64,000 bases of DNA from NCBI GenBank assembly GCA_021773645.1, contig JAJFJU010000012.1:372001-436000 (forward strand), given 5' to 3'. The stretch's first letter is position 1. The number at the start of each line of letters is the position of its first letter. The notes under the pieces were generated by a model. The model had not been told where the DNA came from. It did not search any database and saw only the letters and a list, made by a program, of their open reading frames with translations. This DNA is from Gammaproteobacteria bacterium (GTDB lineage Bacteria; Pseudomonadota; Gammaproteobacteria; HK1). Shown here in pieces: positions 27,927 to 36,808 of this stretch. Both the position numbers and the translations under genes were made by a program.

Positions 27927-28669
27927 CAGTGTGCCCCCAGATAGGCGTCGATGACGCGCTGGTCGTGCTGGATTTCTTCGGGAGCGCCCTCGGCTAGTAG
28001 TTGGCCATGGGCGAGGCAATAGATGTGTTCCGCCAGATTCATGATCACGCGCATATTGTGCTCGATCACCAGCAAGGTGATGCCTAGCTCCGCATTGGCG
28101 AGCTTGAGGCGATCGATGATGCCGTTAATGAGGGTGGGGTTGATGCCGGCAGTGGGTTCATCAAGCAGCAGCAGTTTTGGCCGGTTCATCAGCGCCATGG
28201 CGAATTCCAGCAGCTTTTGCTGACCGAAGGAAAGATCGCCAGCGAGTAGCCAGCGTTTATTGTAGAGACCAACAAATTCCAGCAGTTCTTCGGCTTGCTC
28301 CGTTACCTCCGGGGGTATGGGGCGAAACATGGCGCGTAGGCTCTCATTGCGAGTGGGGGTGCTGATCATCAGGTTTTGCACGCAATTCATGCCGCCGTAG
28401 ATACGTGTTTGTTGAAAGGTGCGCAGTAATCCCATACGGGCTATTTCTGGAACCCGTAAATGGGTCAGTTCCTTTCCGGAAAATTTTATCGAGCCGGAAT
28501 CAATGGGGTGATAGCCAACTATTGAATTGAACAGGGTGGTCTTGCCAGAGCCATTGGGGCCGATGAGGCCGATGATCTTGCCTTCCGGTACATCAATACT
28601 GATGTTTTCGTTGGCCACCACACCGCCGAAAGACTTGGCGGCATCACGAACCTCAAGTAAGTGGCTCAT
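27926..28669 (-). CDS. livG: Branched-chain-amino-acid-type ABC transporter ATPase (LivG-like)
   Basis: The 247-residue ATPase has Walker A GPNGSGKT, the LivG-type LRTFQQTRIYGGMNCVQNL segment, signature LSFGQQKLLE and Walker B LLLLDEPTAGINP. It starts MSHLLEVRDAAKSFGGV and overlaps the permease gene upstream (ATGA at 28666) and the second ATPase downstream. It is one of the two nucleotide-binding subunits of the Liv-type importer encoded here. Family assignment is secure; the transported substrate is not established. Confidence 0.9.
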   Translation of the reverse strand: MSHLLEVRDAAKSFGGVVANENISIDVPEGKIIGLIGPNGSGKTTLFNSIVGYHPIDSGSIKFSGKELTHLRVPEIARMGLLRTFQQTRIYGGMNCVQNLMISTPTRNESLRAMFRPIPPEVTEQAEELLEFVGLYNKRWLLAGDLSFGQQKLLEFAMALMNRPKLLLLDEPTAGINPTLINGIIDRLKLANAELGITLLVIEHNMRVIMNLAEHIYCLAHGQLLAEGAPEEIQHDQRVIDAYLGAH

Positions 28670-29697
28670 CGCTGTTCTTCTCCCTCAACCCGTTGGCCGA
28701 AGCGTTCCGGCCATTGTTCCCGTATCCAGCCAAGGATCCCCCGTGGGAAGAACACCACGATGATAATGATCAACAGTCCTAGCGCGACCCGTTGCCAGCC
28801 AAGCAGGTAGGTCCAGAAGAGTTCCTGGGTAATATGAAAAATGGTTGCTCCGATAACCGGCCCCCACAACGTACCCTTGCCGCCGAGGATGGCCATGAGC
28901 ACCATCCACACCCCAAGGGTGGGTCCGGCAAAGGCTACATCCATCGGATCGATGAAACCGATAAGGTTGCCGTAGGCGCCACCCGCCAGGGCCAGGAATA
29001 GTGCCGATACGGACCAGGCAATGGTTTTGTAGCGGGTGGTATAAAGGCCCATGGACTCAGCCTTGTCTTCGTCGTCACGGACTGCGTTGATGGCAAGCCC
29101 GAAGCGTTCGGAATACAGATAGCGCAGTACCACAAAACTCACCGCGGCCAGAATCAGAAAGTAGTAATAAAAGAAGATGCCACGATTGAAAAAGGTTTCG
29201 GGAAATAACGGTGTGACCAGTCCTGAGCCGGCGCCCAGATAATCCCAGCCGCTGGCTATCTCACCGGCGGCAATCCCAAGGCCTAAGGTGCAGATAGCGA
29301 AATAATGGCCCCGCAGGCCAAGGATGCCGGCACCGAGCACCACCGCGAGCACGATGCACAGCAACGCGCCGCTGGCGAGGCCGAGGCCAAGACTGAGCAG
29401 GTAGTCCAGCAATGAAAGCTGGGACTCTGTTCCACCCGCTAAGTTGGTGTATTCCTCCACGTTAAAAAACAGCCCGCGCTGGACCACGGCGGTGGTGTAC
29501 ATACCGACGCCAAAATAGACGATATTGCCAAAGGAGTTATAGCCCATCTGACCGCCCATGATGTCCCAGGTCAGTGCCAACAAGACCATCAGCCAGAGTA
29601 CTGCTAATTGGGTTTGGTAGGTGGGAAAGAGCAGGGGAGCGGCTAGGATGAGAATCCCGAGGCCAACAGCAAGCACTAGTTTGAGCGTGTTATTCAT
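28666..29697 (-). CDS. livM: Branched-chain-amino-acid-type ABC transporter permease (LivM-like)
   Basis: The 343-residue inner-membrane permease has about nine hydrophobic helices and the LivM-type segments ALTWDIMGGQMGYNSFGNIV and GLRGHYFAICTLGLGIAAGE. It begins MNNTLKLVLAVGLGILILAA. It overlaps livH upstream by 4 nt (29694-29697) and livG downstream by 4 nt. It forms the translocation pore together with LivH. Substrate undetermined. Confidence 0.9.
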   Translation of the reverse strand: MNNTLKLVLAVGLGILILAAPLLFPTYQTQLAVLWLMVLLALTWDIMGGQMGYNSFGNIVYFGVGMYTTAVVQRGLFFNVEEYTNLAGGTESQLSLLDYLLSLGLGLASGALLCIVLAVVLGAGILGLRGHYFAICTLGLGIAAGEIASGWDYLGAGSGLVTPLFPETFFNRGIFFYYYFLILAAVSFVVLRYLYSERFGLAINAVRDDEDKAESMGLYTTRYKTIAWSVSALFLALAGGAYGNLIGFIDPMDVAFAGPTLGVWMVLMAILGGKGTLWGPVIGATIFHITQELFWTYLLGWQRVALGLLIIIIVVFFPRGILGWIREQWPERFGQRVEGEEQR

Positions 29698-30593
29698 TTC
29701 AGGTATTGCCGCTTTTTACCAAGGCGATAATTGCGCCAGACCAGGATGATCACCAGCAGGCTGAACACGAAGGCGGCTTGAAATTCTGTGCCAAGCAGGA
29801 AGCCGGCAAAGTTCTCGGCGGCTCCTAGTCCAAGGCCTGCGACCACCACGCCAGCAAGATTTCCCAGTCCTGCAACGATCACGATCATGAATGAACGTAC
29901 GGTGTAGATGAGGCCGATAAAGGGATGGATGACCCAGGTCATTACCACCAAAGAGCCGGTGGCACCGCAGAGTGCGGCATTGAGTGCATAGGTAGTGGCG
30001 TAGACGCGATCGGTGTTGATGCCCATAAGGCGTGCGGCGCGAGCGCTTTGGGCGGTGGCACGTATCGCCTGGCCAATGCGGGATTTGCGCAAAAACAGGA
30101 TAAGTAGGACACCCGTCACGATAGTGACAGCTAGGGCGACGAATTTGATATTGGCGATAGCTACATCGTCATTGAACAGGAATAGGGTGCCGAGATTGGG
30201 ATCGGCGTTTTGAATATCAGCACCGAAGAGTTGATTCATCAACTGCTGCAGCAGGATCGAGATACCGAAGGTGGCAAGTATAGAAATAAAGAGGTCGCGG
30301 TCGACGATACGAAAGATCACCAGTCGGTATACCCCCCAGCCAACGATGAACAAGGCCAGCGCCGATACCGGTACGCCCCACAGCGGGTGGATGCCAAGGT
30401 ATGAGAGGTAAAGGGTCACGAAGCCACCGAGGATGACGAATTCACCCTGGGTGATATTGATGATATTCATCACCCCCCAAACCAGAGCCATGCCATAGGC
30501 TGCGAGGGCGAAGATGGCTCCGGCGAGCAACCCGTCGATGAGCAACTGCAGGGTGAAAACCGGTGCATCAATGAGCAGTTGAAGGTTATCCAT
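29694..30593 (-). CDS. livH: Branched-chain-amino-acid-type ABC transporter permease (LivH-like)
   Basis: The 299-residue permease has the LivH opening LLIDGLLAGAIFALAAYGMALVWGVMNIINITQGEFVILGGF (split here by a short hydrophilic turn), with the conserved family glycine-rich turns. A ribosome site GGAG lies ahead of the ATG at 30593. It follows the solute-binding protein gene after 117 bp containing a terminator-like hairpin. The permease part is thus expected at lower levels than the binding protein, a common design for such operons. Confidence 0.9.
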   Translation of the reverse strand: MDNLQLLIDAPVFTLQLLIDGLLAGAIFALAAYGMALVWGVMNIINITQGEFVILGGFVTLYLSYLGIHPLWGVPVSALALFIVGWGVYRLVIFRIVDRDLFISILATFGISILLQQLMNQLFGADIQNADPNLGTLFLFNDDVAIANIKFVALAVTIVTGVLLILFLRKSRIGQAIRATAQSARAARLMGINTDRVYATTYALNAALCGATGSLVVMTWVIHPFIGLIYTVRSFMIVIVAGLGNLAGVVVAGLGLGAAENFAGFLLGTEFQAAFVFSLLVIILVWRNYRLGKKRQYLK

Positions 30594-30672
30594 GGGGAAA
30601 GGCTCCGTTTGATTTTATTATAAGGAGTCTCTGAGCCATTGATGGGCTCGTGTTGCGAGTATTAAAAATAAC

Positions 30673-30700
30673 ACCTTGGCGGCTGCTAGACCGCCAAGGT
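30673..30700 (-). terminator. Hairpin between the binding-protein gene and livH
   Basis: ACCTTGGCGG (30673-30682) and its exact complement at 30691-30700 form a 10-bp stem with an 8-nt loop. On the minus strand the stem is followed by TGTTATTTTTA. It lies 10 bp after the binding-protein stop and acts as a terminator or partial attenuator within the liv operon. Confidence 0.8.
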
Positions 30701-30709
30701 TTCAACGAC

Positions 30710-31942
30710 TTATGGCCGTGGATGAACCAATTTATGGCTTGCCCACTTGGCCGGTGCGACCACCACATATTTGCCGCCTTGAACCTGGCGCAGCACCATG
30801 GGTTTGGCGATGTTTTTGCCGGTAGCATCAAACTTTACGTTGCCGTAGAAAGTTTGCAGCTTGGTTGCAGAGAGGGCGTCGCGTACCTTTTCGGTATCGA
30901 AGGAGTTTGCATTTTGTAGTGCATTCACCCAGACCAGTACTGATGCGGTGGATTCTGCTGCCTGGTAAGGAGGCACATAACCATAGGCTGCCTTAAAGTC
31001 CTTGGCATAGTCTCCTGCCGAGCCAAACCAGGGGTCCCGGTAGGTCATGGTAGGTGCCCACTGGGTGGCGCACAGGGTGCCCTCTGCCTTGGTGCCGAAC
31101 TTCTTGTTGTCAGTGACCTTTGCCGACTCGCAATGGGTAATTGCCAGCATCGGCACCTTGACCCGCATAGCGGCGGCTTGACGGGTGATTAACGAAGCGC
31201 CCTTGGAGTGCCCCGAGACCACCAGAATATCGGGCTTCAGAGCCTTCACCTTGGTCAGCGTGGCCGACATATCGCTCAGTTCGCGCGGTAACTTGTCGTC
31301 CACCACCACCTTCATCCCATGGCGTTTGGCGTCATCCAGTACCCCAGCGCGGATATCCAGAGAGAAGGGGTCATTTTCCACTGCCACCGCAACTTTCACG
31401 CTGGATGGGCTTTTGCCCATTGCCTTGGCGTGCTGGGCGGCCAGGTTGACGGCCTCCTGGAGATACTGCTCCGAGGTGGAAAGCACTGCAAACAGGTAGC
31501 GGTAACCCTTGTTGAAGAGCGAACGTGAGGCGCCATTGCCTTCTACCATGGGGACTTTGTGCTTTTCGGTGATGGGGGCCATGGCCTTGGTAAGGCCGGA
31601 ACTATAGGGCCCGAGCATGAACTTCACCCCATCCTGTTTAATCAGGCGTTCGGCTAATTGTGCGCCGCGTGCCGGAGTGGATTCATCATCGTAGTAGATG
31701 ACCTTGAGGCGGTAGTTTTTGCCGCCTACGGTAACGCCACCTTTGCTATTAACCCGGCTAACCGCGAGGTCATAACCCCGTTGGGTGTGATGGCCAGCAG
31801 TGGTGTATTTGCCCGTTAGGGAGACTGCGGCACCGAGCACGATGGTGTCGCCTTCCACCTTGGCTGAGGCATTGCCCACGAGACCCAGTGTGAGTAGAGA
31901 GGTAACGACTGAAAGGGTTATGTTTTTCGTTAGCTTGTACAT
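30710..31942 (-). CDS. Liv-type periplasmic amino-acid/amide-binding protein
   Basis: The 410-residue protein has a Sec signal peptide (MYKLTKNITLSVVTSLLTLG, cleavage near ASA) and a type I periplasmic-binding fold: DTIVLGAAVSLTGKYTTAGH, then YYDDESTPARGAQLAERLI and MLGPYSSGLTKAMAPI. The start at 31942 is preferred over 31957 because AGGAGGAGGGC lies directly before it. It delivers the ligand to the Liv-type permease encoded downstream. The family covers leucine, other amino acids, amides and urea, so the ligand is open. A promoter at 32073-32100 fits its expression. Confidence 0.88.
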   Translation of the reverse strand: MYKLTKNITLSVVTSLLTLGLVGNASAKVEGDTIVLGAAVSLTGKYTTAGHHTQRGYDLAVSRVNSKGGVTVGGKNYRLKVIYYDDESTPARGAQLAERLIKQDGVKFMLGPYSSGLTKAMAPITEKHKVPMVEGNGASRSLFNKGYRYLFAVLSTSEQYLQEAVNLAAQHAKAMGKSPSSVKVAVAVENDPFSLDIRAGVLDDAKRHGMKVVVDDKLPRELSDMSATLTKVKALKPDILVVSGHSKGASLITRQAAAMRVKVPMLAITHCESAKVTDNKKFGTKAEGTLCATQWAPTMTYRDPWFGSAGDYAKDFKAAYGYVPPYQAAESTASVLVWVNALQNANSFDTEKVRDALSATKLQTFYGNVKFDATGKNIAKPMVLRQVQGGKYVVVAPAKWASHKLVHPRP

Positions 31943-32072
31943 GTTGCCCTCCTCCATAAAGACCTGTTAATCATGTTTCCCCGTCCGCCTTGGACCACGG
32001 GAAGCAACGGTGGTTCTACACAGACTTCTTTTTTTTGCTCGGGAACAGCCATATGGGCGATCCCTCTTTCAT

Positions 32073-32100
32073 AGCATAGAAGCTTGCGTTCCAAGGTCAA
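32073..32100 (-). promoter_or_regulatory. Predicted sigma-70 promoter of the liv-type operon
   Basis: On the minus strand TTGACC (32100-32095) and TATGCT (32078-32073) are spaced by 16 bp, giving a leader of about 120 nt to the binding-protein ATG at 31942. The leader contains a run of eight A on this strand (32028-32036 region), with no recognised riboswitch. The divergent moxR gene begins at 32226. Confidence 0.5.
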
Positions 32101-32225
32101 GGGTTGGAGCGGAAGTTGACGAGTGATGCCGTGCAATCCTCCGGTTCCGTGATGGCCATCGTTTTATGGCCAGTGGGGACGTGTAGTATGGACGCCTTAT
32201 CACGAACATCAGGGAAGGCATTTAT

Positions 32226-33170
32226 ATGGGCTCTAAAACCCAGGCACAAGCCATTTACCAGCGCCTTGTGGCCAATGTTGAACGGGTGATTCGCGGCCAA
32301 GATAGGGCCATTCGCTTGCTCATTGCCGCTTTTTCCGCGGGTGGTCATGTGTTGCTGGAAGATGTGCCGGGTACCGGCAAAACAACGCTGGCCAAGGCAT
32401 TGGCGCGTTCCGTTCACGCGGAGTTTCAGCGTATCCAATTTACCCCGGATTTGCTGCCCAGCGATATCCTCGGGGTGAGTATCTTTGACCAGGGCAGCCA
32501 GAAATTTTGCTTCCACCCCGGGCCGGTGTTTACTGAGGTGTTGCTGGCGGATGAGATTAACCGCGCTTCGCCACGCACCCAGTCCGCCTTGCTTGAGGCC
32601 ATGGGTGAGCGCCAGGTGAGCGTGGATGGCGCCCAGCACGGGCTCAAGCCCCTGTTTTTTGTTATCGCCACCCAGAATCCGCTGGAATTTCAGGGGACCT
32701 TTCCCTTGCCGGAATCGCAGATGGATCGTTTTGCCCTGCGCTTTAGTCTTGGCTATGTGAGCCCGGAAGAGGAGGTGGCGATCCTAGGTGATCAGGCCCA
32801 TGGTCATCCCCTGGAAAGCATCGGACCCTGTGTGAATGAGCAAGAAATGGCCCTGCTGCGGACGGAGCTGGAGGCCGTGCGTGTGAGTGATGAACTAAAG
32901 CGTTACGTGGTGGATCTTGTTGGCGCAACCCGGAGTGCAGAGGGGGTGCGTGTCGGGGCCAGTCCGCGGGCATCGCTTACGGTGGTGAAGGTGGCCCAGG
33001 CCCTGGCACTTTTTGATGGTCTTGATTTCGTCACCCCGGACCATATCCAGGAAATCGCCGGGCCCGCCATAGCTCATCGTATTCTGGTGGAGGATCAGGC
33101 CGGCTTTTCAGGTGTGGATGGCGAACGGGTGGTGGCGGAGATCTTGGAAACACTGCCGGTGCCTGCATGA
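32226..33170 (+). CDS. MoxR-family AAA+ ATPase
   Basis: The 314-residue ATPase has Walker A DVPGTGKTTLAKAL near residues 46-59, Walker B VLLADEINRASPRTQSALLEAM and the sensor region FVIATQNPLEFQGTFPLPESQMDRF, all typical of MoxR. MoxR proteins act as chaperone-like ATPases and are commonly encoded with a DUF58 protein and a transglutaminase membrane protein, exactly as here. The usual tight spacing to the DUF58 gene is broken by a 159-bp MITE insertion that fills most of the 198-bp gap. Molecular clients are unknown. Confidence 0.93.
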   Translation: MGSKTQAQAIYQRLVANVERVIRGQDRAIRLLIAAFSAGGHVLLEDVPGTGKTTLAKALARSVHAEFQRIQFTPDLLPSDILGVSIFDQGSQKFCFHPGPVFTEVLLADEINRASPRTQSALLEAMGERQVSVDGAQHGLKPLFFVIATQNPLEFQGTFPLPESQMDRFALRFSLGYVSPEEEVAILGDQAHGHPLESIGPCVNEQEMALLRTELEAVRVSDELKRYVVDLVGATRSAEGVRVGASPRASLTVVKVAQALALFDGLDFVTPDHIQEIAGPAIAHRILVEDQAGFSGVDGERVVAEILETLPVPA

Positions 33171-33207
33171 GCTAGTGAAGCAAGCGGTTGGAGTGGTCGT
33201 TATTTAT

Positions 33208-33366
33208 GGAATCTCTGATTTATTCTGAGCCAAGCAGATTGCGATTCAAAATGCACGGATTTGAGGCGCTGATCGCACGTAATAGCTGGCTATTGCGAAG
33301 ATCAGCAACGAAAACCCCGGGTATTTTGGGCGCAAGATGCGAGTTCACGAATAGATCAGAGATTCC
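33208..33366 (+). mobile_element. MITE-like element, copy 2 (159 bp)
   Basis: The ends GGAATCTCTGATTTATTC and GAATAGATCAGAGATTCC are inverted repeats with one mismatch. TTAT flanks both sides (33204-33207 and 33367-33370). The interior aligns along its length with copies at 23458 and 48630. The last two bases of the right TTAT form the first two bases of the ATG of the DUF58 gene (33369-33371). The element therefore replaces the native leader of that gene, including its ribosome site. Confidence 0.85.
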
Positions 33367-33368
33367 TT

Positions 33369-34700
33369 ATGTTTAGGCGCTGGTTACTCGCCCGTTTTTA
33401 CAGCCTCTACCGGCTGGATCGCTGGTTGCGACTCAGGCTCAGCCCCGCCGGGGTTCTGGTAGCCGGACTTTTCAGCATCGCGCTTATTTTTGGTCTCGAT
33501 ACGCGGCGCACCCTCGCCTATCAGCTCGCCAGCCTAGGGCTGGCACTGCTGCTGCCGGCCATCATCAGCACCTTCTTTCCTCGTCCTCGTTTATCTTTGC
33601 TGCGCAAATTACCGCGTCATGCCACTGTGGGTATACCGCTTGGTTATACGGTCAGGGTAAAAAATGAAAGTGGGCGGCAGCAGAACGGTTTGGGTTTGAT
33701 AGAAGCCTTGTATACCAAGCCGCCTTCGTATCATCATTTTCAAACTCAGCGGCTCAAAGATCGGAAGCAACGGGTTAACCCCTTCGATCGTCTGGTTGGG
33801 TTTCCCCGCTGGAGTGTCCTCATGCGCCGTGCTCGTGGTGGGACGGTTAAAGAGGCCGAAGTGCCGGAGATTCCGCCACAGGGTGCGGTAGAGGTAAAGA
33901 TGCGCTTGCTCCCGGAGCGCAGGGGACTGATTCGCCTACGAGAGCTGCATCTGGTGAGACCCGATCCGCTGGGCCTGATTCGGGCGATTTCTACCCATGA
34001 GAGGCCGGCTAATCTGCTGGTGCTACCGCGCTGCTATTCGGTGGAAGGCGTTGAACTTCCGGGAGCTCGGAGCCGTCCGCAGAACGGGCTACTGCCCGCG
34101 CCGCTACGGGGTGAATCCGGGGAATTCATGATGGTTAGGGATTACCGGCCCGGGGATCCTTTGCGGCGGATTCACTGGCGTAGCTGGGCGCGGACGGGGC
34201 GGCCGGTGGTGAAGGAATTTGAGGATCTGGGGGGCTGCCGCCATGCGTTATTTCTGGATGTTGGTGATAGCGCATCCGTCGAGCACTTTGAGGCGGCGGT
34301 TTCGGTAGCCGCCTCTTTTGTGGTCACCGGATTGCTGGAGCTGGTGTGTATCGGCACCACCGTTTATCGCATGCCGCGTGGCGCGGGGGGTGGTTTTCCG
34401 GCGTTGGTAATGGAGGCGCTGGCCTGCGTTGAGCCGCAAAGGGATGGCAAGGGACGCCGCGTCCCGGAGGCGTGTCTGGCCGAGGCGGGTGGCTGGATCT
34501 GTGTTTTTCCGGCATGGGACGAGCAGCGACAGCAACAGCTAAAACAAATCGCTGCGACGGGTGCCGGCGTATTGGCTTTGCCCATTGCTGACACGGCAGT
34601 GCCTGCATCAGAACTTTCAGGGCTGGGAATTCGGGTGGCACCACTGTCAGCTACGGATATAGGCCGGGCTTTGCGTGAGCTGGCGAGAGCGGCGCTGTGA
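33369..34700 (+). CDS. DUF58-domain membrane-anchored protein
   Basis: The 443-residue protein has two hydrophobic segments near residues 28-65. A conserved DUF58 core follows: LHLVRPDPLGL, GEFMMVRDYRPGDPLRRIHWRSWARTG and a C-terminal von Willebrand-like region. DUF58 proteins accompany MoxR ATPases and are thought to work with them in cell-envelope processes. The start ATG lies against the end of the MITE, leaving only the weak AGAGA of the element end as a ribosome site. Translation may be altered compared with relatives. The stop overlaps the next start (GTGA at 34697). Confidence 0.88.
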   Translation: MFRRWLLARFYSLYRLDRWLRLRLSPAGVLVAGLFSIALIFGLDTRRTLAYQLASLGLALLLPAIISTFFPRPRLSLLRKLPRHATVGIPLGYTVRVKNESGRQQNGLGLIEALYTKPPSYHHFQTQRLKDRKQRVNPFDRLVGFPRWSVLMRRARGGTVKEAEVPEIPPQGAVEVKMRLLPERRGLIRLRELHLVRPDPLGLIRAISTHERPANLLVLPRCYSVEGVELPGARSRPQNGLLPAPLRGESGEFMMVRDYRPGDPLRRIHWRSWARTGRPVVKEFEDLGGCRHALFLDVGDSASVEHFEAAVSVAASFVVTGLLELVCIGTTVYRMPRGAGGGFPALVMEALACVEPQRDGKGRRVPEACLAEAGGWICVFPAWDEQRQQQLKQIAATGAGVLALPIADTAVPASELSGLGIRVAPLSATDIGRALRELARAAL

Positions 34701-36709
34701 GGCTGCCACCATTGCTACTGGGCGTGACCACGTTGTTCTGGGGTTGGCAAAATGGGGCTTGGCTCACGGGCTTGTCGCTGGCCATTCTGATTGAGGGTGC
34801 ACGTTTGCTGCCGTGGCGCTGGGAACTCGACGATCAGGACTTCAATCGCATCGCCGATCTCAGTGCGGTGCTGTTGCTTGGGCTGATTTACTACCAATAC
34901 GATACCCATGCAGTACATGGGATATTTGGCACTCTGCGCTGGCTGCCACTGGTGTTGCTGCCCCTGTTGGCTGCCCAGATCTATAGCACTCGCGAGGGTA
35001 TTCGCTATAGCACCTTGTTCATCAGCATTCGCCGCGCCGAGGCCCGTGGACGGATTGTTGATGGCGGCGAGATCGATCTTCGTTATCCCTTTCTGGCCCT
35101 GTGTCTGCTTTCTGCCAGTGCGGGTACCGCCGACCGCAGTCGCTTCTATGCGGGTTTGTGTTTGCTGGTGGTATGGGCACTGTGGCGTTTTCGGTCACCG
35201 CGCTATTCGGTCATTATCTGGGGCGGGGTGCTGGCATTTTCACTGGCTTTGGGGATGGGTATTCAGACGGGTATTCTGAAGACCCGGACTGCGCTGGAGC
35301 CCATCGTGCTGGAATGGCTGCAGGAACGCCTGTGGCAGATGCGTGATCCCTACCGCACCCAAACAGTCATCGGTGAGATCGGTGACTTTAAAACCTCCGA
35401 CCGTATTTTGATGCGGGTGGATGCCCCTCGTGGCGCTCCGCCAGCCTTGCTGCGTGAGGCCAGTTACCGCACCTATAGCACCGGGGTCTGGCTGGCTGGT
35501 TCCACTGGGTTTAGCCCGCTGAGGTCTGATATTGAGGGCACAAGCTGGGTGCTGCAGGGAGGGGAGGGGCCTTTCAGCAGGGCAAATATTTCCCAGCGCT
35601 TGCGCCGTGGCAAGGGGTTGCTGGCGTTGCCCGGGGGTACTCATCGGCTGGAAAAATTGCCGGTGGAAGAACTTAAACAAAACAGCCTGGGGGCGGTCAC
35701 CGTTTCGTCTGGGCCAGATCTTGTGGAGTACACCGCCTACTATCGTCCTGGTGAAACAGTGGATCTCGAGGCCGATGAGACCGATCTGCAACTACCACGT
35801 CGGCAGCGTGCGCTGTTCATGGAACTGGCGGACGAACTGGGATTGCGTGGTCTGGATGCAGAGGTTGCCATTGCCCGGGTAGCGGCCTATTTCCAGCGGA
35901 ATTTTAGCTACACCCTGGTACAGCGCAGATCCCAGGGTTTACGACCACTTGCCTATTTCCTTCAGGAGTCGCGGCGCGGGCATTGTGAATACTTTGCTAC
36001 CGCCACTGTGCTGCTATTGCGTGCGGCGAGCATCCCGGCACGCTATGCCACCGGCTATTCGGTGCAGGAATACAGCACCCTGGAAGCACGTTTCATAGTA
36101 CGTCGTCGCCATGCTCATTCCTGGGCGCTGGTGCGGGTGAACGGACAGTGGCGGGATCTGGATACCACACCAGCAGTGTGGGCGCCGCTGGAAGCGGAGG
36201 CTGCCTCCGGCTGGGAGCCATTCTTCGACTTCTTTGCGTGGCTACGATACCGCTTTACCCGTTGGAGGGTGGGCGAGGGCGGGGTGGAAACGGGGTGGTT
36301 GCCCTGGTTGGCGTTGCCACTGTTGCTGCTTCTGATCTGGCGTTTGCGTAGTACCCGCCGGCAGACGCGTGCGCAAGCGGGACTACCCTCACAACGGCGG
36401 CCACAGCCCGTTGGTATGGATTCAGATTACTACAAAATCGAGACGTTCTTAGCGGCTGCAGGTGTGGCGCGCCCTTCCGGGGCGACGCCGCAAAACTGGC
36501 TGCGGCAGCTGGCGGAGAGTCCGCATCTGGATGGCATGGATGAAGTGCTGAAGGATATTCTGCCCATCCACTACCGCTGGCGTTTTGATCCCCAGGGGCT
36601 TGATGAGCGTGCGCGGGAAGAATTTGGTCGCCGAGTACAGGCGTGGTTGATGCGCTACGCCGCTGGCCTAGGGACGGGGCCAGCGGCCAGAAAGGAAAAA
36701 AGCGGGTAG
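34697..36709 (+). CDS. TgpA-like membrane transglutaminase (DUF3488 plus transglutaminase core)
   Basis: The 670-residue protein has several N-terminal membrane helices (about residues 1-195) and a periplasmic transglutaminase-like domain. A further span lies at about 535-552, and a C-terminal cytoplasmic tail completes it. The Cys-His-Asp triad is visible: C430 in RRGHCEYFATATVLLLRAA, His in RRRHAHSW (472-474) and Asp in DLDTTP (487-489). This is the TgpA type, an essential envelope protein in Pseudomonas aeruginosa. GTG start, 4-nt overlap with the DUF58 gene. Its stop TAG begins a palindromic repeat pair. Substrate unknown. Confidence 0.9.
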   Translation: MRLPPLLLGVTTLFWGWQNGAWLTGLSLAILIEGARLLPWRWELDDQDFNRIADLSAVLLLGLIYYQYDTHAVHGIFGTLRWLPLVLLPLLAAQIYSTREGIRYSTLFISIRRAEARGRIVDGGEIDLRYPFLALCLLSASAGTADRSRFYAGLCLLVVWALWRFRSPRYSVIIWGGVLAFSLALGMGIQTGILKTRTALEPIVLEWLQERLWQMRDPYRTQTVIGEIGDFKTSDRILMRVDAPRGAPPALLREASYRTYSTGVWLAGSTGFSPLRSDIEGTSWVLQGGEGPFSRANISQRLRRGKGLLALPGGTHRLEKLPVEELKQNSLGAVTVSSGPDLVEYTAYYRPGETVDLEADETDLQLPRRQRALFMELADELGLRGLDAEVAIARVAAYFQRNFSYTLVQRRSQGLRPLAYFLQESRRGHCEYFATATVLLLRAASIPARYATGYSVQEYSTLEARFIVRRRHAHSWALVRVNGQWRDLDTTPAVWAPLEAEAASGWEPFFDFFAWLRYRFTRWRVGEGGVETGWLPWLALPLLLLLIWRLRSTRRQTRAQAGLPSQRRPQPVGMDSDYYKIETFLAAAGVARPSGATPQNWLRQLAESPHLDGMDEVLKDILPIHYRWRFDPQGLDERAREEFGRRVQAWLMRYAAGLGTGPAARKEKSG

Positions 36710-36776
36710 GGCGGACCGTGTCCGCCATTGTTTAGGTGTGGCACGGTGACGGCGGCGGCCACAGACCGCCCTACCA
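36706..36776. repeat. Paired palindromic repeats, family P3 (GTAGGGCGGAC type)
   Basis: GTAGGGCGGACC..GTCCGCC begins at 36706, overlapping the TgpA-like stop codon. An inverted, diverged partner ending GACCGCCCTAC lies at about 36750-36776. Other members are at 52427-52447 and 58533-58601. The paired head-to-head layout can fold into a long hairpin between two convergent genes. Confidence 0.75.
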
Positions 36777-36808
36777 CAATGCTCCTGGGTTCAAAATCCG
36801 CGTAACGC

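Noticed and set aside
30620-30640. AAGGAGTCTCTGAGCC as a lone MITE end
   Set aside because: It shares about 12 of 17 positions with the MITE terminal repeat but has no matching second end or interior, so it may be chance.
33188-33376. 62-residue reading frame between moxR and the DUF58 gene
   Set aside because: It lies almost wholly within MITE copy 2 and has no ribosome site or family resemblance.
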